Assembly (NCBI GenBank): GCA_963845285.1 | Contig: CAWJRO010000014.1 | Span: 1-64,000 of the forward strand | DNA length: 64,000 nt | Direction of reading: 5' to 3' | Source of the DNA: Methanobacterium_C sp963845285 | GTDB lineage: Archaea; Methanobacteriota; Methanobacteria; Methanobacteriales; Methanobacteriaceae | In this document: positions 1 through 9,643 of the stretch, in pieces | Numbering within the stretch: position 1 is the stretch's first letter | Layout of the letters: each line of letters opens with the position of its first letter | Notes under the pieces: generated by a model | What the model was told of the DNA's origin: nothing | Databases searched by the model: none | What the model saw: only the letters and a program-made list of their open reading frames with translations | Position numbers and translations under genes: made by a program

Positions 1-1257
1 AAAAAATGGTACAACATAGCAGCAGACCTGCCTGTGGAGCTTCCAGCACCCACACAGACTGAAGAAGGACATCAGCTTGAAAATTTACCAAAAATATTTT
101 CGAAGGGCGTTTTAGAACAGGAAATGTCCCAGGAAAGATGGATAGAGATTCCAAAAGAGGTACGTGAAGTTTACAAAAAAGTTGGAAGACCAAACCCACT
201 CTACAGGGCCACAGGCATTGAGGACTACCTGGACACCCCTGCAAAGATCTACTACAAACGTGAAGATCTCTCCCCAACTGGAAGCCACAAGCTCAACAGT
301 GCCATAGCACAAGCTTACTACGCTAAAAAAGACGGTGCAGAGAGGCTTACAACAGAAACTGGTGCAGGACAGTGGGGTACAGCATTAGCCCTTGCATGTT
401 CTCTTATGGGACTTGAATGCACTGTTTATATGGTTAAATCTTCATTCCAGCAGAAACCCTACAGGAAAACCATCATGCAGATCTATGATGGAGAAGTTTT
501 GGCTTCACCAACTGACAAAACATCATTTGGAAGAAAGATGCTGGCTAAAGATCCAAACCATCCCGGTTCCCTTGGGATAGCCATATCTGAAGCTGTTGAA
601 GATGCTTTAAACGATGATAAGACATACTATTCTCTTGGAAGTGTTCTAAACCATGTGATGCTCCATCAGACTGTTATCGGACTTGAAACCAAGAAACAGT
701 TCGAGTCAATCGATGAAACACCGGATGTAATGATTGGATGTGTTGGTGGAGGAAGTAACTTCAGTGGTGCAGCTTTCCCATTCATGAAGGACAAGATATC
801 TGGAGACCTGGACTGCCAGTTCATTGCCGTAGAACCTGAATCCTGCCCAACACTCACACAGGGAGAATACAGATATGACTACGGTGACACAGAAGGTCTT
901 ACACCCCTCATGAAGATGTACACATTGGGTCATGAATTCATACCACCATCAAATCATGCCGGAGGATTAAGGTACCACGGAATGTCCCCTATAATTGCAT
1001 TACTCGTCCACGAAGGACTGATGGATGCACGTACAGTCAAACAGACCGAAATCTTTAAAACAGGCCAGACCTTCGCAAAATGTGAAGGGGTTGTACCTGC
1101 ACCTGAAACATGTCACGCCATAAAAATAGGAATGGATGAGGCAATTAAATGTAGGAAAACTGGAGAAGAGAAAAACATCGTCATCAACTTCTCAGGCCAC
1201 GGCTTGCTGGACCTTCAAGGCTACAGTGACTTCTTTGAAGGTAAATTAAAGGATTAA
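1..1257 (+). CDS. trpB2: Tryptophan synthase beta chain-like protein (TrpB2 type), 5' end outside window
   Basis: A PLP-dependent TrpB2-type beta subunit, which would condense indole (or a related acceptor) with serine to give tryptophan. The frame is open from base 1 (KKWYNIAADLPVELP) and joins the rest without a break, so the GTG at 34 is not the true start and the gene begins upstream of the window. The PLP lysine lies in the SPTGSHKLNSA segment, the phosphate-binding glycine-rich loop in CVGGGSNFSG, and the GAGQWG motif is present. The long extra N-terminus and the sequence after it resemble TrpB2 rather than the TrpA-partnered TrpB1; no trpA is nearby. It ends in a T-rich stretch (1260-1280) that probably terminates transcription. 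Family assignment is secure; the exact physiological acceptor is not. Confidence 0.93.
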   Translation, partial: KKWYNIAADLPVELPAPTQTEEGHQLENLPKIFSKGVLEQEMSQERWIEIPKEVREVYKKVGRPNPLYRATGIEDYLDTPAKIYYKREDLSPTGSHKLNSAIAQAYYAKKDGAERLTTETGAGQWGTALALACSLMGLECTVYMVKSSFQQKPYRKTIMQIYDGEVLASPTDKTSFGRKMLAKDPNHPGSLGIAISEAVEDALNDDKTYYSLGSVLNHVMLHQTVIGLETKKQFESIDETPDVMIGCVGGGSNFSGAAFPFMKDKISGDLDCQFIAVEPESCPTLTQGEYRYDYGDTEGLTPLMKMYTLGHEFIPPSNHAGGLRYHGMSPIIALLVHEGLMDARTVKQTEIFKTGQTFAKCEGVVPAPETCHAIKIGMDEAIKCRKTGEEKNIVINFSGHGLLDLQGYSDFFEGKLKD

Positions 1258-1447
1258 ATCCTTCTTTTTTATTTTTTTGATCTATTCAATACCAATCTAT
1301 TTAATTTAAAACTTTTTTTGAACAAAACTTTAATTATAAAAAAAATTAGATGTAAATCTATAAAGTTAATTTTCTTAAATGAATGGAATTTCTATTTCAT
1401 TAATTTATTCAGTATCTTATTAGATAGTGATTTCAATTTCTTGAAAT

Positions 1448-1494
1448 ATTTATTTATACTCATTCAACCCATAAATTATTCAGATTAAAGGAGG
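1448..1494 (+). promoter_or_regulatory. Promoter and ribosome binding site of fae-hps
   Basis: A TATA-like ATTTATTTATAC stands at 1448-1459, which would place transcription start near 1480. A strong Shine-Dalgarno AAAGGAGG at 1487-1494 precedes the ATG at 1504. Such a strong signal fits a highly expressed gene. Position of the TATA box is by eye. Confidence 0.5.
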
Positions 1495-1503
1495 ATAATA
1501 ATT

Positions 1504-2724
1504 ATGTACCAGATAGGTGAAGCCTTAATAGGAAATGGCGATGAAGTAGCTCACATTGATTTAGTAATCGGAGATAAAAAAGGTCCTGTAGGAGATGCAT
1601 TCGTAAATAGCATGACGAATCTTTCAATAGGTCATACTCCACTTTTATCAGTTATAAGACCCAACCTCATGACCAAACCTGCAACACTGATCATTCCGAA
1701 GGTCACAGTAAGGGATCTCGAGGATGCAGATAAAATATTCGGCCCAGCACAAACAGCTGTGGGTAGAGCTGTGGCAGATGCTGTGGCAGAGGGAATCATA
1801 CCCCAAGAGGAAGCAGAAAACATTGTTATAATGGTCAGTGTGTTCATAAGCCCTGGTGCTAAGGACTTCCGTAAGATCTACCAGTACAACTACGGAGCGA
1901 CCAAATTGGCAATAAAAAGAGCAATGGAAGGTTATCCATCAGTTAAAAAGGTTTTAGCCGAAAAAGACAGAGGTACCCATCCAATAATGGGATTCAAAGT
2001 AACCAAGTTATGGAACTCCCCATATTTACAGGTTGCACTCGACCTCGACAACCTCACTGAAATGGAGAGAATAATAAAAACACTTCCAGACCGCGAACGT
2101 GTTTTAATAGAAGCAGGAACACCACTTGTTAAAAAATTCGGTGTTGGAGTTGTTGGCAAAATAAGGGAACTTAGAAGGGATGCATTCATAATAGCAGACC
2201 TCAAAACCCTTGATGTTGGTCGTGTTGAAGTTAAAATGGCAGCAGATGAAACAGCAGATGCTATTGCAATATCCGGACTTGGAACTGTTGAATCCATTGA
2301 AAAGGCCATACATGAATCGTCCAAACAGGGAATTTACTCCATACTCGATATGATGAACGTTGATAACTTCGTTGAAAAGCTCAGGGGACTTACACTCAAA
2401 CCAGATATCGTTCTGTTACACAGGAACGTTGACATGGAAACCTCCAAATCTGAAAGGGGAGAAAAACAGGGTGAAAGAACCGAATGGGGTAACATCAACG
2501 AGATCAAAGAAATCTTGGGTGAAGGAAAACTTGTTGCAGTTGCAGGAGGTATAACACCTGATAAAGTCAACACAGCCCTTGATAGCGGTGCAGACATCAT
2601 TGTTGTGGGAAGGTACATCATAGGTTCAAGAGATGTAAGACGTTCCGCTCAGGACTTCCTGGACCACATGCCACAGGACCCTGACACAATGAGGCTCGCC
2701 CTTGATGAGGACGAATCCGTCTAG
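1504..2724 (+). CDS. fae-hps: Bifunctional formaldehyde-activating enzyme / 3-hexulose-6-phosphate synthase (Fae-Hps)
   Basis: A fusion of two enzymes of the ribulose monophosphate route. The N-terminal ~160 residues are Fae, which condenses formaldehyde with tetrahydromethanopterin (conserved start MYQIGEALIGNGDEVAHIDL and the GHTPLLSVIRPN region). The C-terminal ~230 residues are a TIM-barrel hexulose-phosphate synthase of the OMP decarboxylase superfamily (DLKTLDVGRVEVKMA carries the D-x-K-x-x-D-type site; VAVAGGITPDKV and ADIIVVGRYI bind phosphate). In archaea without an oxidative pentose phosphate path the Hps half works backwards, splitting hexulose phosphate to make ribulose 5-phosphate and formaldehyde; the Fae half removes the formaldehyde. 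The length of 406 residues is typical of the archaeal fusion. It is monocistronic, with a strong ribosome site in front and a T-rich tract behind. Confidence 0.96.
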   Translation: MYQIGEALIGNGDEVAHIDLVIGDKKGPVGDAFVNSMTNLSIGHTPLLSVIRPNLMTKPATLIIPKVTVRDLEDADKIFGPAQTAVGRAVADAVAEGIIPQEEAENIVIMVSVFISPGAKDFRKIYQYNYGATKLAIKRAMEGYPSVKKVLAEKDRGTHPIMGFKVTKLWNSPYLQVALDLDNLTEMERIIKTLPDRERVLIEAGTPLVKKFGVGVVGKIRELRRDAFIIADLKTLDVGRVEVKMAADETADAIAISGLGTVESIEKAIHESSKQGIYSILDMMNVDNFVEKLRGLTLKPDIVLLHRNVDMETSKSERGEKQGERTEWGNINEIKEILGEGKLVAVAGGITPDKVNTALDSGADIIVVGRYIIGSRDVRRSAQDFLDHMPQDPDTMRLALDEDESV

Positions 2725-2801
2725 AGGAATATAAAAGTTTTTTAACTATTTATTCCCTTTTTTAAATTATTTTTTTATATTGATTTTTTTTATTTTAGAA
2801 C

Positions 2802-2907
2802 GAGGATGTCCCACAATTTAGAATTTGCAAAAAATAAGGATAAATAAAGCTTTAAATCCAAAAATAAGTAAAATTATACATGTCAAAAGTAATTATGAGA
2901 CAGCCTC
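2802..2907. mobile_element. MITE-like 106-bp element (copy 1), related to the IS1182-type element at 40.9 kb
   Basis: The ends are imperfect inverted repeats: left GAGGATGTCCCACAATT, right end read in reverse GAGGCTGTCTCATAATT. They match the termini of the IS1182-type element at 40880-42640 (GAGGYTGTCTCATGA). A 5-bp direct repeat AGAAC (2797-2801 and 2908-2912) looks like a target duplication, the same length as that of the full IS. The AT-rich interior has no coding capacity and is about 75% identical by eye to the second copy at 56002-56108. Confidence 0.8.
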
Positions 2908-3103
2908 AGAACATGTTACAGATGAAATAAACAGGAACTTTTAAGATAGTTTTTTTATTTTTAAAAATAAATTTTCGATAGTTTTCTCTTTTTCACCTTA
3001 ACTTTTAAACAGCAAGTTTTATTATTTTAATAGTCAATATCTTTTATTAGGTACTCATTTAATTATTTTAATCAATCAACTGAATTACATGGTGGAGAGT
3101 AAT

Positions 3104-3187
3104 ATGATACTGGGAATATGTGAATATATAACTCCACATTATACTTATTTTTGGCATATAAATAATAACTATATTATTACTATTTAA
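3104..3187 (+). pseudogene. Orphaned 5' end of the iron-sulfur flavoprotein gene (left of the integrated element)
   Basis: An ATG at 3104 with a good ribosome site GGTGGAG (3091-3097) starts the peptide MILGIC, identical to residues 3-7 plus start of the flavoprotein now beginning at 20240 (MTILGIC). After the sixth codon the frame runs into element DNA and stops at 3185-3187, giving a 27-residue peptide. This is what remains of the original promoter side of the host gene after integration. Whether it is still transcribed is unknown. Confidence 0.8.
3106..3122. repeat. attL: 17-bp direct repeat at the left end of the integrated element
   Basis: GATACTGGGAATATGTG at 3106-3122 is identical to 20245-20261. 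The two copies lie at the equivalent place in the same gene start (codons 2 to 6-7 of the flavoprotein) and bound a region with an integrase at the right end. This is the expected picture for the recombination core of a tyrosine recombinase. Confidence 0.85.
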
Positions 3188-3664
3188 TTACGGGGTTGAC
3201 CCAATCTCTAAGTATTATAGATTCTTCAAGGATGGCGTTAACTTTCTTTTTCACCCATTCAAATCTCACTTATAATTTATTATTTGTAATTTTATTTTTC
3301 GTGGATGGTTTTTTCATTTTGAGACGATTGATGGATCTCGTTAACACTCCGAGATGATTCCAGAGTATTCCCCCCAAGCACCATCAGGTGGCTCGTATGG
3401 TATGAAATGGTTACAAACAGAAAAAAACTTAATTAATATCTCACACAATTAAAAAGAATTTAAAATCAGAATAAATATTATATATCTTCACATATGAGTT
3501 ATTACTCAAGAAAAAAGTTTAAATGATTCAAGGATTAGTAGATGAAGTATTGTAAAAATGGCTTGAAGTGATTAAGAAACTGGTGGAAAAGGTTTGAAAA
3601 TCACCTAGCTGATATTATGTGATACTTGAGGATTTTATTATGAAGTTCAAGTAGGAGAAGTAAG
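3188..3664. other. Non-coding left end of the integrated element
   Basis: About 480 bases without a convincing gene. AT-rich, with only very short open frames. It lies directly inside attL and may hold integrase arm sites, but I see no clear repeat set. The end contains the ribosome site (AGGAGAAG near 3653) of the gene at 3665. Confidence 0.4.
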
Positions 3665-4168
3665 ATGAGAATCAAACTTAGTAATAAAAACCATCAATAT
3701 TTATTATATTCCTCAATAAGTTTAGTAATCATAATAGTTTTATTCCGACTAATACGTTTTAATCATGTAATTGGAGGTATTGGGGAGGGCATCTTACTTT
3801 TGATTTTATCCGCTTTATCTTGGGTTCCCCCTTTATATTTAGGTTATAAAATCTCCAAAAAAAGTAATTTTCTCAAATATGCTATATTCTTAGCCGTTGT
3901 TTACATTATAACTGATATGATAACTGAAGGGGCTACATATTTCCATTCACTTGAAACTAATTTACTTGGACTAGTTATTGGAACAATTATGATTTTCATA
4001 TTAACTTATATTGGAGCAATGTTTGCTAAGAGAGGTAAAATAAGTGAGTTTATTTATTGTACAAAATGTGGGGTTAAAAACCCTGAAGACTCGAAATATT
4101 GTCAGAAGTGTGGTAAATCATTAAAAAAAGAAAAATTCGATTCCTGGAAAGCCAGTTTAGAAAAATGA
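3665..4168 (+). CDS. Small membrane protein with C-terminal zinc ribbon
   Basis: Unrecognised protein of 167 residues. Four hydrophobic segments are visible (about residues 12-28, 35-60, 72-87 and 97-122), followed by a zinc-ribbon of the form C-x2-C-x10-C-x2-C (YCTKCGVKNPEDSKYCQKCGKS) near residues 137-155. This membrane-plus-ribbon layout is common in archaeal proteins of unknown function. It lies at the left edge of the integrated element, alone, with a ribosome site GGAGAAG a few bases before the ATG. No function can be assigned; it could be accessory to the element or cargo. Confidence 0.75.
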   Translation: MRIKLSNKNHQYLLYSSISLVIIIVLFRLIRFNHVIGGIGEGILLLILSALSWVPPLYLGYKISKKSNFLKYAIFLAVVYIITDMITEGATYFHSLETNLLGLVIGTIMIFILTYIGAMFAKRGKISEFIYCTKCGVKNPEDSKYCQKCGKSLKKEKFDSWKASLEK

Positions 4169-4396
4169 TAAAATCCCCATAGCAGTGGTTGGTTTAAATC
4201 TTAATGTAACCATTTTATGTCCTGTTTAACTCCAATTTTGATATAAGTCATAAAAGTTTTTTATTATTTTTAAGTCTAAAGAACTATTTATAACCTTATT
4301 CTTTTATTTGTTTTTTGTGAATGAATACTCTTTTTTTGTTCAAATGGTTATGATACTATTTTTACTTTTTAATTTTTTCCATAGGAATTTATTACA

Positions 4397-5617
4397 GAGA
4401 ATTTCTATAAACCTTTGATTTTTTTGGTTTTAATTTTTGTTGGGTAGATTTTATTCTCTGTTTGGTGGGTGTATATGGAATTTACGATAGTTTTATATCT
4501 TATTAATGGTATAGTAGTATTATGAAGTCGTTTGATGATTATCTCTTGAATAAGGAGTATGCTCGTGTGGAACGGTTGGGTGATAAGTTGGCTGAGGTTG
4601 AACCTTTGATTGATTGGGAGGTTTTTCGGCCGATCATTCGGGAAATGTATGATAACCGAACAGAACGTGGTGGTAGACCTAATAATGATGAAGTAGTTAT
4701 GTTTAAGATGTTGGTTTTACAATCATGGTATGGTTTATCTGATCCAGAACTGGAAAGGCAGGCTACGGACCGTATTTCTTTCAGGAAGTTTTTAGGATTT
4801 CCTGAAGTTATACCAGACCGTGCAACGGTCTGGTCTTTCAGAGAAAGACTGAGTCAAACAGGTAAAGACAAGGAAATATGGACAGAATTACAACGACAAA
4901 TTGACAGTAAAGGTTTAAAGGTTAAAGAAGGGGTTATTCAGGATGCCACGTTCATCACAGCTGATCCTGGTCATAAAAAGGTTGATGAACCACGTGGACC
5001 TAGTGCTAAAACTCGACGCAGCAAAGATGGGACCTGGACCAAAAAAGGGAATAAATCCAGTTTCGGATACAAATTGCACACAAAAATGGATATGGAATAT
5101 GAGTTGATACGTGAATTAGAAACAACCACGGCTAAAGTGCATGATAGCAGAATTGACTTATCTAAACCTGATGAGATCATGTATCGTGACCGTGGATACT
5201 TTGGAGGACAATGCAACGGTCACAATGCCACTATGAACCGAGCAACACGCGGCCATCCGCTGAGAATACGTGAAAAAATGCGGAATAAAAGAATATCACG
5301 CAAAAGATCACCCGGAGAACGGCCCTATGCAGTAATTAAAACCACATTCCACTCCGGCCACACACAACTCACCACCACACTCCGAAACCACACACGAAAC
5401 ATATTCAACTGCCTCAGCTACAACCTACTACAACTAAACACCCTAACCTACAAATCAGACAAACTAGCGAACGCTATCATCAAATAACCACCAAAACAAT
5501 ATTAAAAACCCAGAAAAAGACTAAAAAAGACAAAAATAAATCAAAACCCGAAACCCCATTACAAAACAAGATAAAACTAAAACCCAAAATAAAAAAACAA
5601 AGTAAATAGAAATTCTC
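4397..5617 (+). mobile_element. Complete IS5-type insertion sequence (1221 bp)
   Basis: Terminal inverted repeats start GAGAATTTCTAT at both ends, with weaker matching further in. A 4-bp target duplication TACA flanks it (4393-4396 and 5618-5621), as usual for the IS5 group. It carries a single intact transposase gene. It lies inside the integrated element, so it arrived in the element before or after integration. Confidence 0.9.
4522..5487 (+). CDS. IS5-family transposase
   Basis: A DDE transposase of 321 residues. The N-terminus has the IS5-type domain (GGRPNNDEVVMFKMLVLQSWYGLSDPELERQATDRISFRKFLGF). Catalytic candidates are the Asp in VIQDATFITAD, the Asp in YRDRGYFGG, and the Glu in the C-terminal R-x-x-x-E region (RSPGERPYAVIKTTF). 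The reading frame is intact and the inverted repeats are well kept, so the element may still be active. Codon use shifts to C-rich in the last 200 bases (CACACAACTCACCACCACACTCC), a compositional asymmetry within the gene. The ATG at 4522 is the only sensible start; no strong ribosome site is seen. Confidence 0.9.
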   Translation: MKSFDDYLLNKEYARVERLGDKLAEVEPLIDWEVFRPIIREMYDNRTERGGRPNNDEVVMFKMLVLQSWYGLSDPELERQATDRISFRKFLGFPEVIPDRATVWSFRERLSQTGKDKEIWTELQRQIDSKGLKVKEGVIQDATFITADPGHKKVDEPRGPSAKTRRSKDGTWTKKGNKSSFGYKLHTKMDMEYELIRELETTTAKVHDSRIDLSKPDEIMYRDRGYFGGQCNGHNATMNRATRGHPLRIREKMRNKRISRKRSPGERPYAVIKTTFHSGHTQLTTTLRNHTRNIFNCLSYNLLQLNTLTYKSDKLANAIIK

Positions 5618-5923
5618 TACAATAATTCTTCAAAACAGAGATGTAATGACATACATGTTGGATAAGATGGAAAAAAATGTGTTAAAAATTATTTGTAGTA
5701 CTACTTCTAAAAAGTAACATCTTGTTAATATTTTAATACAGTTTTAATTGTTTATTTTAATTAATAATTGATTTTTTAAGGTTGAATTTTATGTTACTTT
5801 TTTTGAGTTGTTAACTATTTCTTTTGCAGTATTTAATTATTTAAGGTTAAGTTATGATCGAAAAATATTAATAATACTTTGTTTAAACCGAAATGCAATA
5901 ATGGACATATCTTGGGTGTAACC
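5618..5923. other. AT-rich intergenic region upstream of the adhesin/C39 gene
   Basis: About 300 bases, very AT-rich, no gene. It presumably holds the promoter of the C39 adhesin gene; several TATA-like runs (for example near 5745-5775 and 5865-5880) make it impossible to choose one by eye. GGGTG at 5914-5918 is the ribosome site for the ATG at 5924. Confidence 0.4.
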
Positions 5924-8900
5924 ATGAAAAATATAAAACAATTCGGAGTATTAATAATCTTTTTTACAACATTGGTCATGTTTACTGGAGCAACAGCAGC
6001 TACTGCTACTGCTAATGTATATCCAAGTTGGAGCAATGATCATATTCAAAGTTATATTAGTAACGGTAACTATAGTACCATCTATTTCATGAAGGGAACA
6101 TATAATAATATTTCATTGAACGTTACCCAACCTATATCTTTGAAACCAGCACCAGGTGCTGTGGTAACTCTTAATGGTAGTTCGGGGTGTACAATTTATA
6201 ATAGTTGTAATAATAGTTACTCAAATGTAACGGGTTTTGTATTTGAAAACAATAATGGTAGTTCTACTATTTGTAATATGGGTAAGTTAAATCTGACCAA
6301 GTGTACTTTCACAAATAACACTGCCCAATGGAGCAGTGCTATTTACAATGAGGGCACTTCAACTGTAACAAATTGTACTTTCACAAACAACAGTGCAAGT
6401 TTTGGTGGTGCCATTTACATTAATGGTAATGGCAATTTAACTGTAACAGGTAGCACTTTCACAGATAACAATGCAACTCGTGGTGCTATTTACAATGAGG
6501 GTAAATTAACTGTAACCGGTAGCACTTTCACAGGTAATAATGCAACTTCTGTTTATAATGAGGGCACTTCAATTGTAACCGGTAGCACTTTCACAGGTAA
6601 TAATGCAACTTATGGGGGTGTTATTTGTAATGATGGGGGTTATGCCCATATTAACTTTAACAGAATAGTTGGAAACGGAAATTATGAACTTTACAATACA
6701 AATAATGGATTAATAGATGCAACCAATAACTGGTGGGGTTCAAATAAAGGCCCTGTGGTCTCATTTAATGGTCAAAGTGACATTAATAATGTTAATGGGT
6801 CAGTTAGTAATAATTCATGGTTGGTATTGAGTATAATTAGTTCTGGCATTAAGGTAACGCAAGGTAATTCTTTAAATATTCCAGTTGATTTGATTTATAA
6901 TAATCAAGGAGAAGATACCTCTTCATTGGGTTATGTTCCGAATGGAATATCAATAGAATTCATTACAAACATGGGAGTTATTAATAGCACAGCATTCACT
7001 AAATATGGTACAGCATTTTCTACACTTAATTTCAATATAACAGCAGGTAATGTTACAGCATTTTTGGATAATCAAACGATTTCTACCATGGTTCAAGGAG
7101 TGTTTAGTAGTATACAATCTGCTATAAATGATACTAACACAAAAAATGGTGATATAATCGAGGTTGAAGATGGAACTTACATTGAAAATATTATTTTAAA
7201 CAAACAACTTACCTTAGAACCTGTTAACATGGGGAAAGTAACAATTCAACCTTTAGATCCAACAAGGCCTGTTATCACAGTGACTGGAAATAAAGCAATA
7301 ATAACGGGTTTTAACATAATTGGAGCTACAAATTCGGATGGTATTTATATTAACTCTACCTCTAGTTGCATTTTTGGAAACAATTTAACGGGTAATCAAT
7401 TTGGAATTTACCTTAATAACTCATTAAACAGTACATTATATGGAAATAATGTAACAAATAATTCCTATGATGGAATACATATTTTTAACTCTACAAACAG
7501 TACAATATTCAAAAATAATGTATTCAAAAATACGAATGATGGAATTTACGTTGACACTTCAAATAACAGTACCATATATGGAAACACAATATCAAACAAT
7601 TCATATAACGGAATATACTTCAATAATTCGTTAAATAGTACATTATATGGAAATAATATATTAAGCAATACTTTGGATGGAATCTATCTTAATAATTCTT
7701 CAGCTAACATTAATTTCAATAGGATATATGGAAACGGTAGATATGGACTTGAAAATCAGGGAAATGGAACCGTTAATGCTACCAATAATTGGTGGGGTTC
7801 AAATAATAACCCATCAAGCAATATTTACAATAATGGAGGAAACGTTACTTCTAACCCATGGCTTGTCTTGAGTATAACCAATTCCTGTGATTATTCAAAT
7901 AGTAACGGAACTACTCATAATTACATAATAACAGCCGATTTAACCCATAACAGTACAGGTAATGGCACGTCTTCATCTGGCAGTATTCCAGATGGAACCC
8001 TTATAAATTTCCTTGCAAACCTGGGAACTATTAACTCCACAACATCTACTTCAAAAGGTAAAGCCCTAAACACACTTAATAACACATCAACAGGTATAAC
8101 AACTGTTTCAGTAACCTTAGATAACCAGACAGTCACCACTTCAATCAACGTGACAAATACTACCGTGCTCGGAATATACAACACCCGAACAGGTATAGGG
8201 TATAAAACTATACAAGATGCCATAAATTGTCCTTACACATTAAATGGTGACACTATAACACTGGCAAGTGGTACATACACAGAGAATGTTATTGTTGATA
8301 AAAACGTTACTATAATGCCTGCTTCAGGTGCAAATGTAACTGTCCAGGCAAAGTATTCATCTATTCCTGTTTTCGCCATAACTAGTAATACTTCAACAAT
8401 AGAAGGGTTAAACATAAAATCAGGATTATGTGGCATTGACTTGGAATCTGTCAGTAATTGTAACATCACTGGAAACACCATATCAAATACCAGCTGTGGA
8501 ATCTATGTTGACACTTCAAACAGCAGTAACATCACTGGAAACACCATATCAAACAATAACTATGCAATCTATGTCAGCACTTCAAACAGCAGTAACATCA
8601 CTGGAAACACCATATCACATAATAATTATGGAATCTATGATACCTCAAACAGTACCTTAACTGGAAATAACGTAACAGGCAATTTAATTGGAATTAGTTG
8701 TATTGATTCAAACAGCACTATAACAGGAAATAACGTAACAGGCAATTTAATTGGAATTAGTTGTATTGATTCAAACAGCACTATAACAGGAAATAATGTA
8801 ACAGGTAATTTAGTTCAGGATTTATTGCAGATTGATACAACTGGAGTTGTAATGGCAGATTCATATTGTAATTGTGGACCTGCAGCGCTTGCTACAGTCC

Positions 8901-9562
8901 TACAAAATTACTTCAACATTAATGTTTCACAGGATCAACTTGCAACTTTAGCAGGGACTGATGAAAGCGGAACTACCATGTATGGTCTTGTTCAGGCAGC
9001 ACAGGATGAAGGTTTAACTGCAGAAGGTTTAGAATTATCAGTAGATCAACTTGAACCTGGTAATATAGTGTATTTAACTATAAACGGTATGGGTCATTAT
9101 AGTGTTATAACCAATATTACAAGTACAATGGTTTATCTTGCAGATAGTACTCTTGGAAATATTAACATCACATTAGCGAATTTCACAGCAATTTACAGTG
9201 GATATGCACTGGTTATAACAAATGGTACTAATACACAAAATGGTACAGTTTTGACTAATGACGAAATGGAAAATATAAAAGGAGAAGGCTGTGGTTGTGA
9301 TTCACCGACTGCACCTGCCAATACACAAAATATTATAAATAATAGTTCAAGTTATTCTGAAGGAAGCAGCGGAAATTTTAACTGGGGTAAATTGGAATAT
9401 CGAGCTGCTACTGATCTTGTAATGGCTGGCGGAATAGCAGGTATTGGTTTTGGTATTTTAACTGCTCAGCCAGAAATTATTATCGCAGGTATTGGAGTTT
9501 TGGGTGCAGGTTTAGGAATGGATGCTGTAGATCCTTATGCCCATCAAAGATGGTATACATAA
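5924..9562 (+). CDS. Secreted adhesin-like protein with C39-type peptidase domain and bacteriocin-like C-terminal tail
   Basis: 1212 residues from ATG 5924 (GGTG site 6 bp upstream). The first ~30 residues are a Sec signal peptide (MKNIKQFG, hydrophobic core, TGATAATATA). Then come Pmp-type repeats (GSTFTGNNAT, about 90-220), Ig/invasin-like segments (about 290-390 and 650-740, each after NATNNWWGSN-type motifs), and NosD-like beta-helix repeats (LYGNN, ITGNTISN). A C39-like papain-fold domain follows (about 975-1100) with Cys984 in NCGPAAL, His1058 in GHYSVI and Asp1074 in LADS. At 1110-1122, LTNDEMENIKGEG resembles a double-glycine leader, followed by CGC (1123-1125) and a 90-residue tail with a Gly-rich hydrophobic stretch (about 1165-1200). 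Domains are seen; self-cleavage and release of the tail are inferred. A pseudomurein-related peptidase role is an alternative. Confidence 0.85.
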   Translation: MKNIKQFGVLIIFFTTLVMFTGATAATATANVYPSWSNDHIQSYISNGNYSTIYFMKGTYNNISLNVTQPISLKPAPGAVVTLNGSSGCTIYNSCNNSYSNVTGFVFENNNGSSTICNMGKLNLTKCTFTNNTAQWSSAIYNEGTSTVTNCTFTNNSASFGGAIYINGNGNLTVTGSTFTDNNATRGAIYNEGKLTVTGSTFTGNNATSVYNEGTSIVTGSTFTGNNATYGGVICNDGGYAHINFNRIVGNGNYELYNTNNGLIDATNNWWGSNKGPVVSFNGQSDINNVNGSVSNNSWLVLSIISSGIKVTQGNSLNIPVDLIYNNQGEDTSSLGYVPNGISIEFITNMGVINSTAFTKYGTAFSTLNFNITAGNVTAFLDNQTISTMVQGVFSSIQSAINDTNTKNGDIIEVEDGTYIENIILNKQLTLEPVNMGKVTIQPLDPTRPVITVTGNKAIITGFNIIGATNSDGIYINSTSSCIFGNNLTGNQFGIYLNNSLNSTLYGNNVTNNSYDGIHIFNSTNSTIFKNNVFKNTNDGIYVDTSNNSTIYGNTISNNSYNGIYFNNSLNSTLYGNNILSNTLDGIYLNNSSANINFNRIYGNGRYGLENQGNGTVNATNNWWGSNNNPSSNIYNNGGNVTSNPWLVLSITNSCDYSNSNGTTHNYIITADLTHNSTGNGTSSSGSIPDGTLINFLANLGTINSTTSTSKGKALNTLNNTSTGITTVSVTLDNQTVTTSINVTNTTVLGIYNTRTGIGYKTIQDAINCPYTLNGDTITLASGTYTENVIVDKNVTIMPASGANVTVQAKYSSIPVFAITSNTSTIEGLNIKSGLCGIDLESVSNCNITGNTISNTSCGIYVDTSNSSNITGNTISNNNYAIYVSTSNSSNITGNTISHNNYGIYDTSNSTLTGNNVTGNLIGISCIDSNSTITGNNVTGNLIGISCIDSNSTITGNNVTGNLVQDLLQIDTTGVVMADSYCNCGPAALATVLQNYFNINVSQDQLATLAGTDESGTTMYGLVQAAQDEGLTAEGLELSVDQLEPGNIVYLTINGMGHYSVITNITSTMVYLADSTLGNINITLANFTAIYSGYALVITNGTNTQNGTVLTNDEMENIKGEGCGCDSPTAPANTQNIINNSSSYSEGSSGNFNWGKLEYRAATDLVMAGGIAGIGFGILTAQPEIIIAGIGVLGAGLGMDAVDPYAHQRWYT
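8663..8812 (+). repeat. 63-bp in-frame tandem repeat inside the adhesin gene
   Basis: Two identical 63-bp units (8663-8725, 8726-8788; 21 residues each, NNVTGNLIGISCIDSNSTIT-type) and the start of a third, just before the C39 domain. The near-identity at DNA level indicates recent duplication, and the multiple-of-three length allows copy number to vary without breaking the frame. Confidence 0.85.
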
Positions 9563-9643
9563 TTAACACGATTAATGTCATTGATAAGTTCAAAATAAAA
9601 TATTTTTTAGTTTAAAGTGTACGCTGAAAAGAGGTGATCCTAA

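Noticed and set aside
34..36. GTG at position 34 as the start of the TrpB2-like gene.
   Set aside because: Sequence upstream of it in the same frame (KKWYNIAADLP) is typical of the family, so the gene begins before the window.
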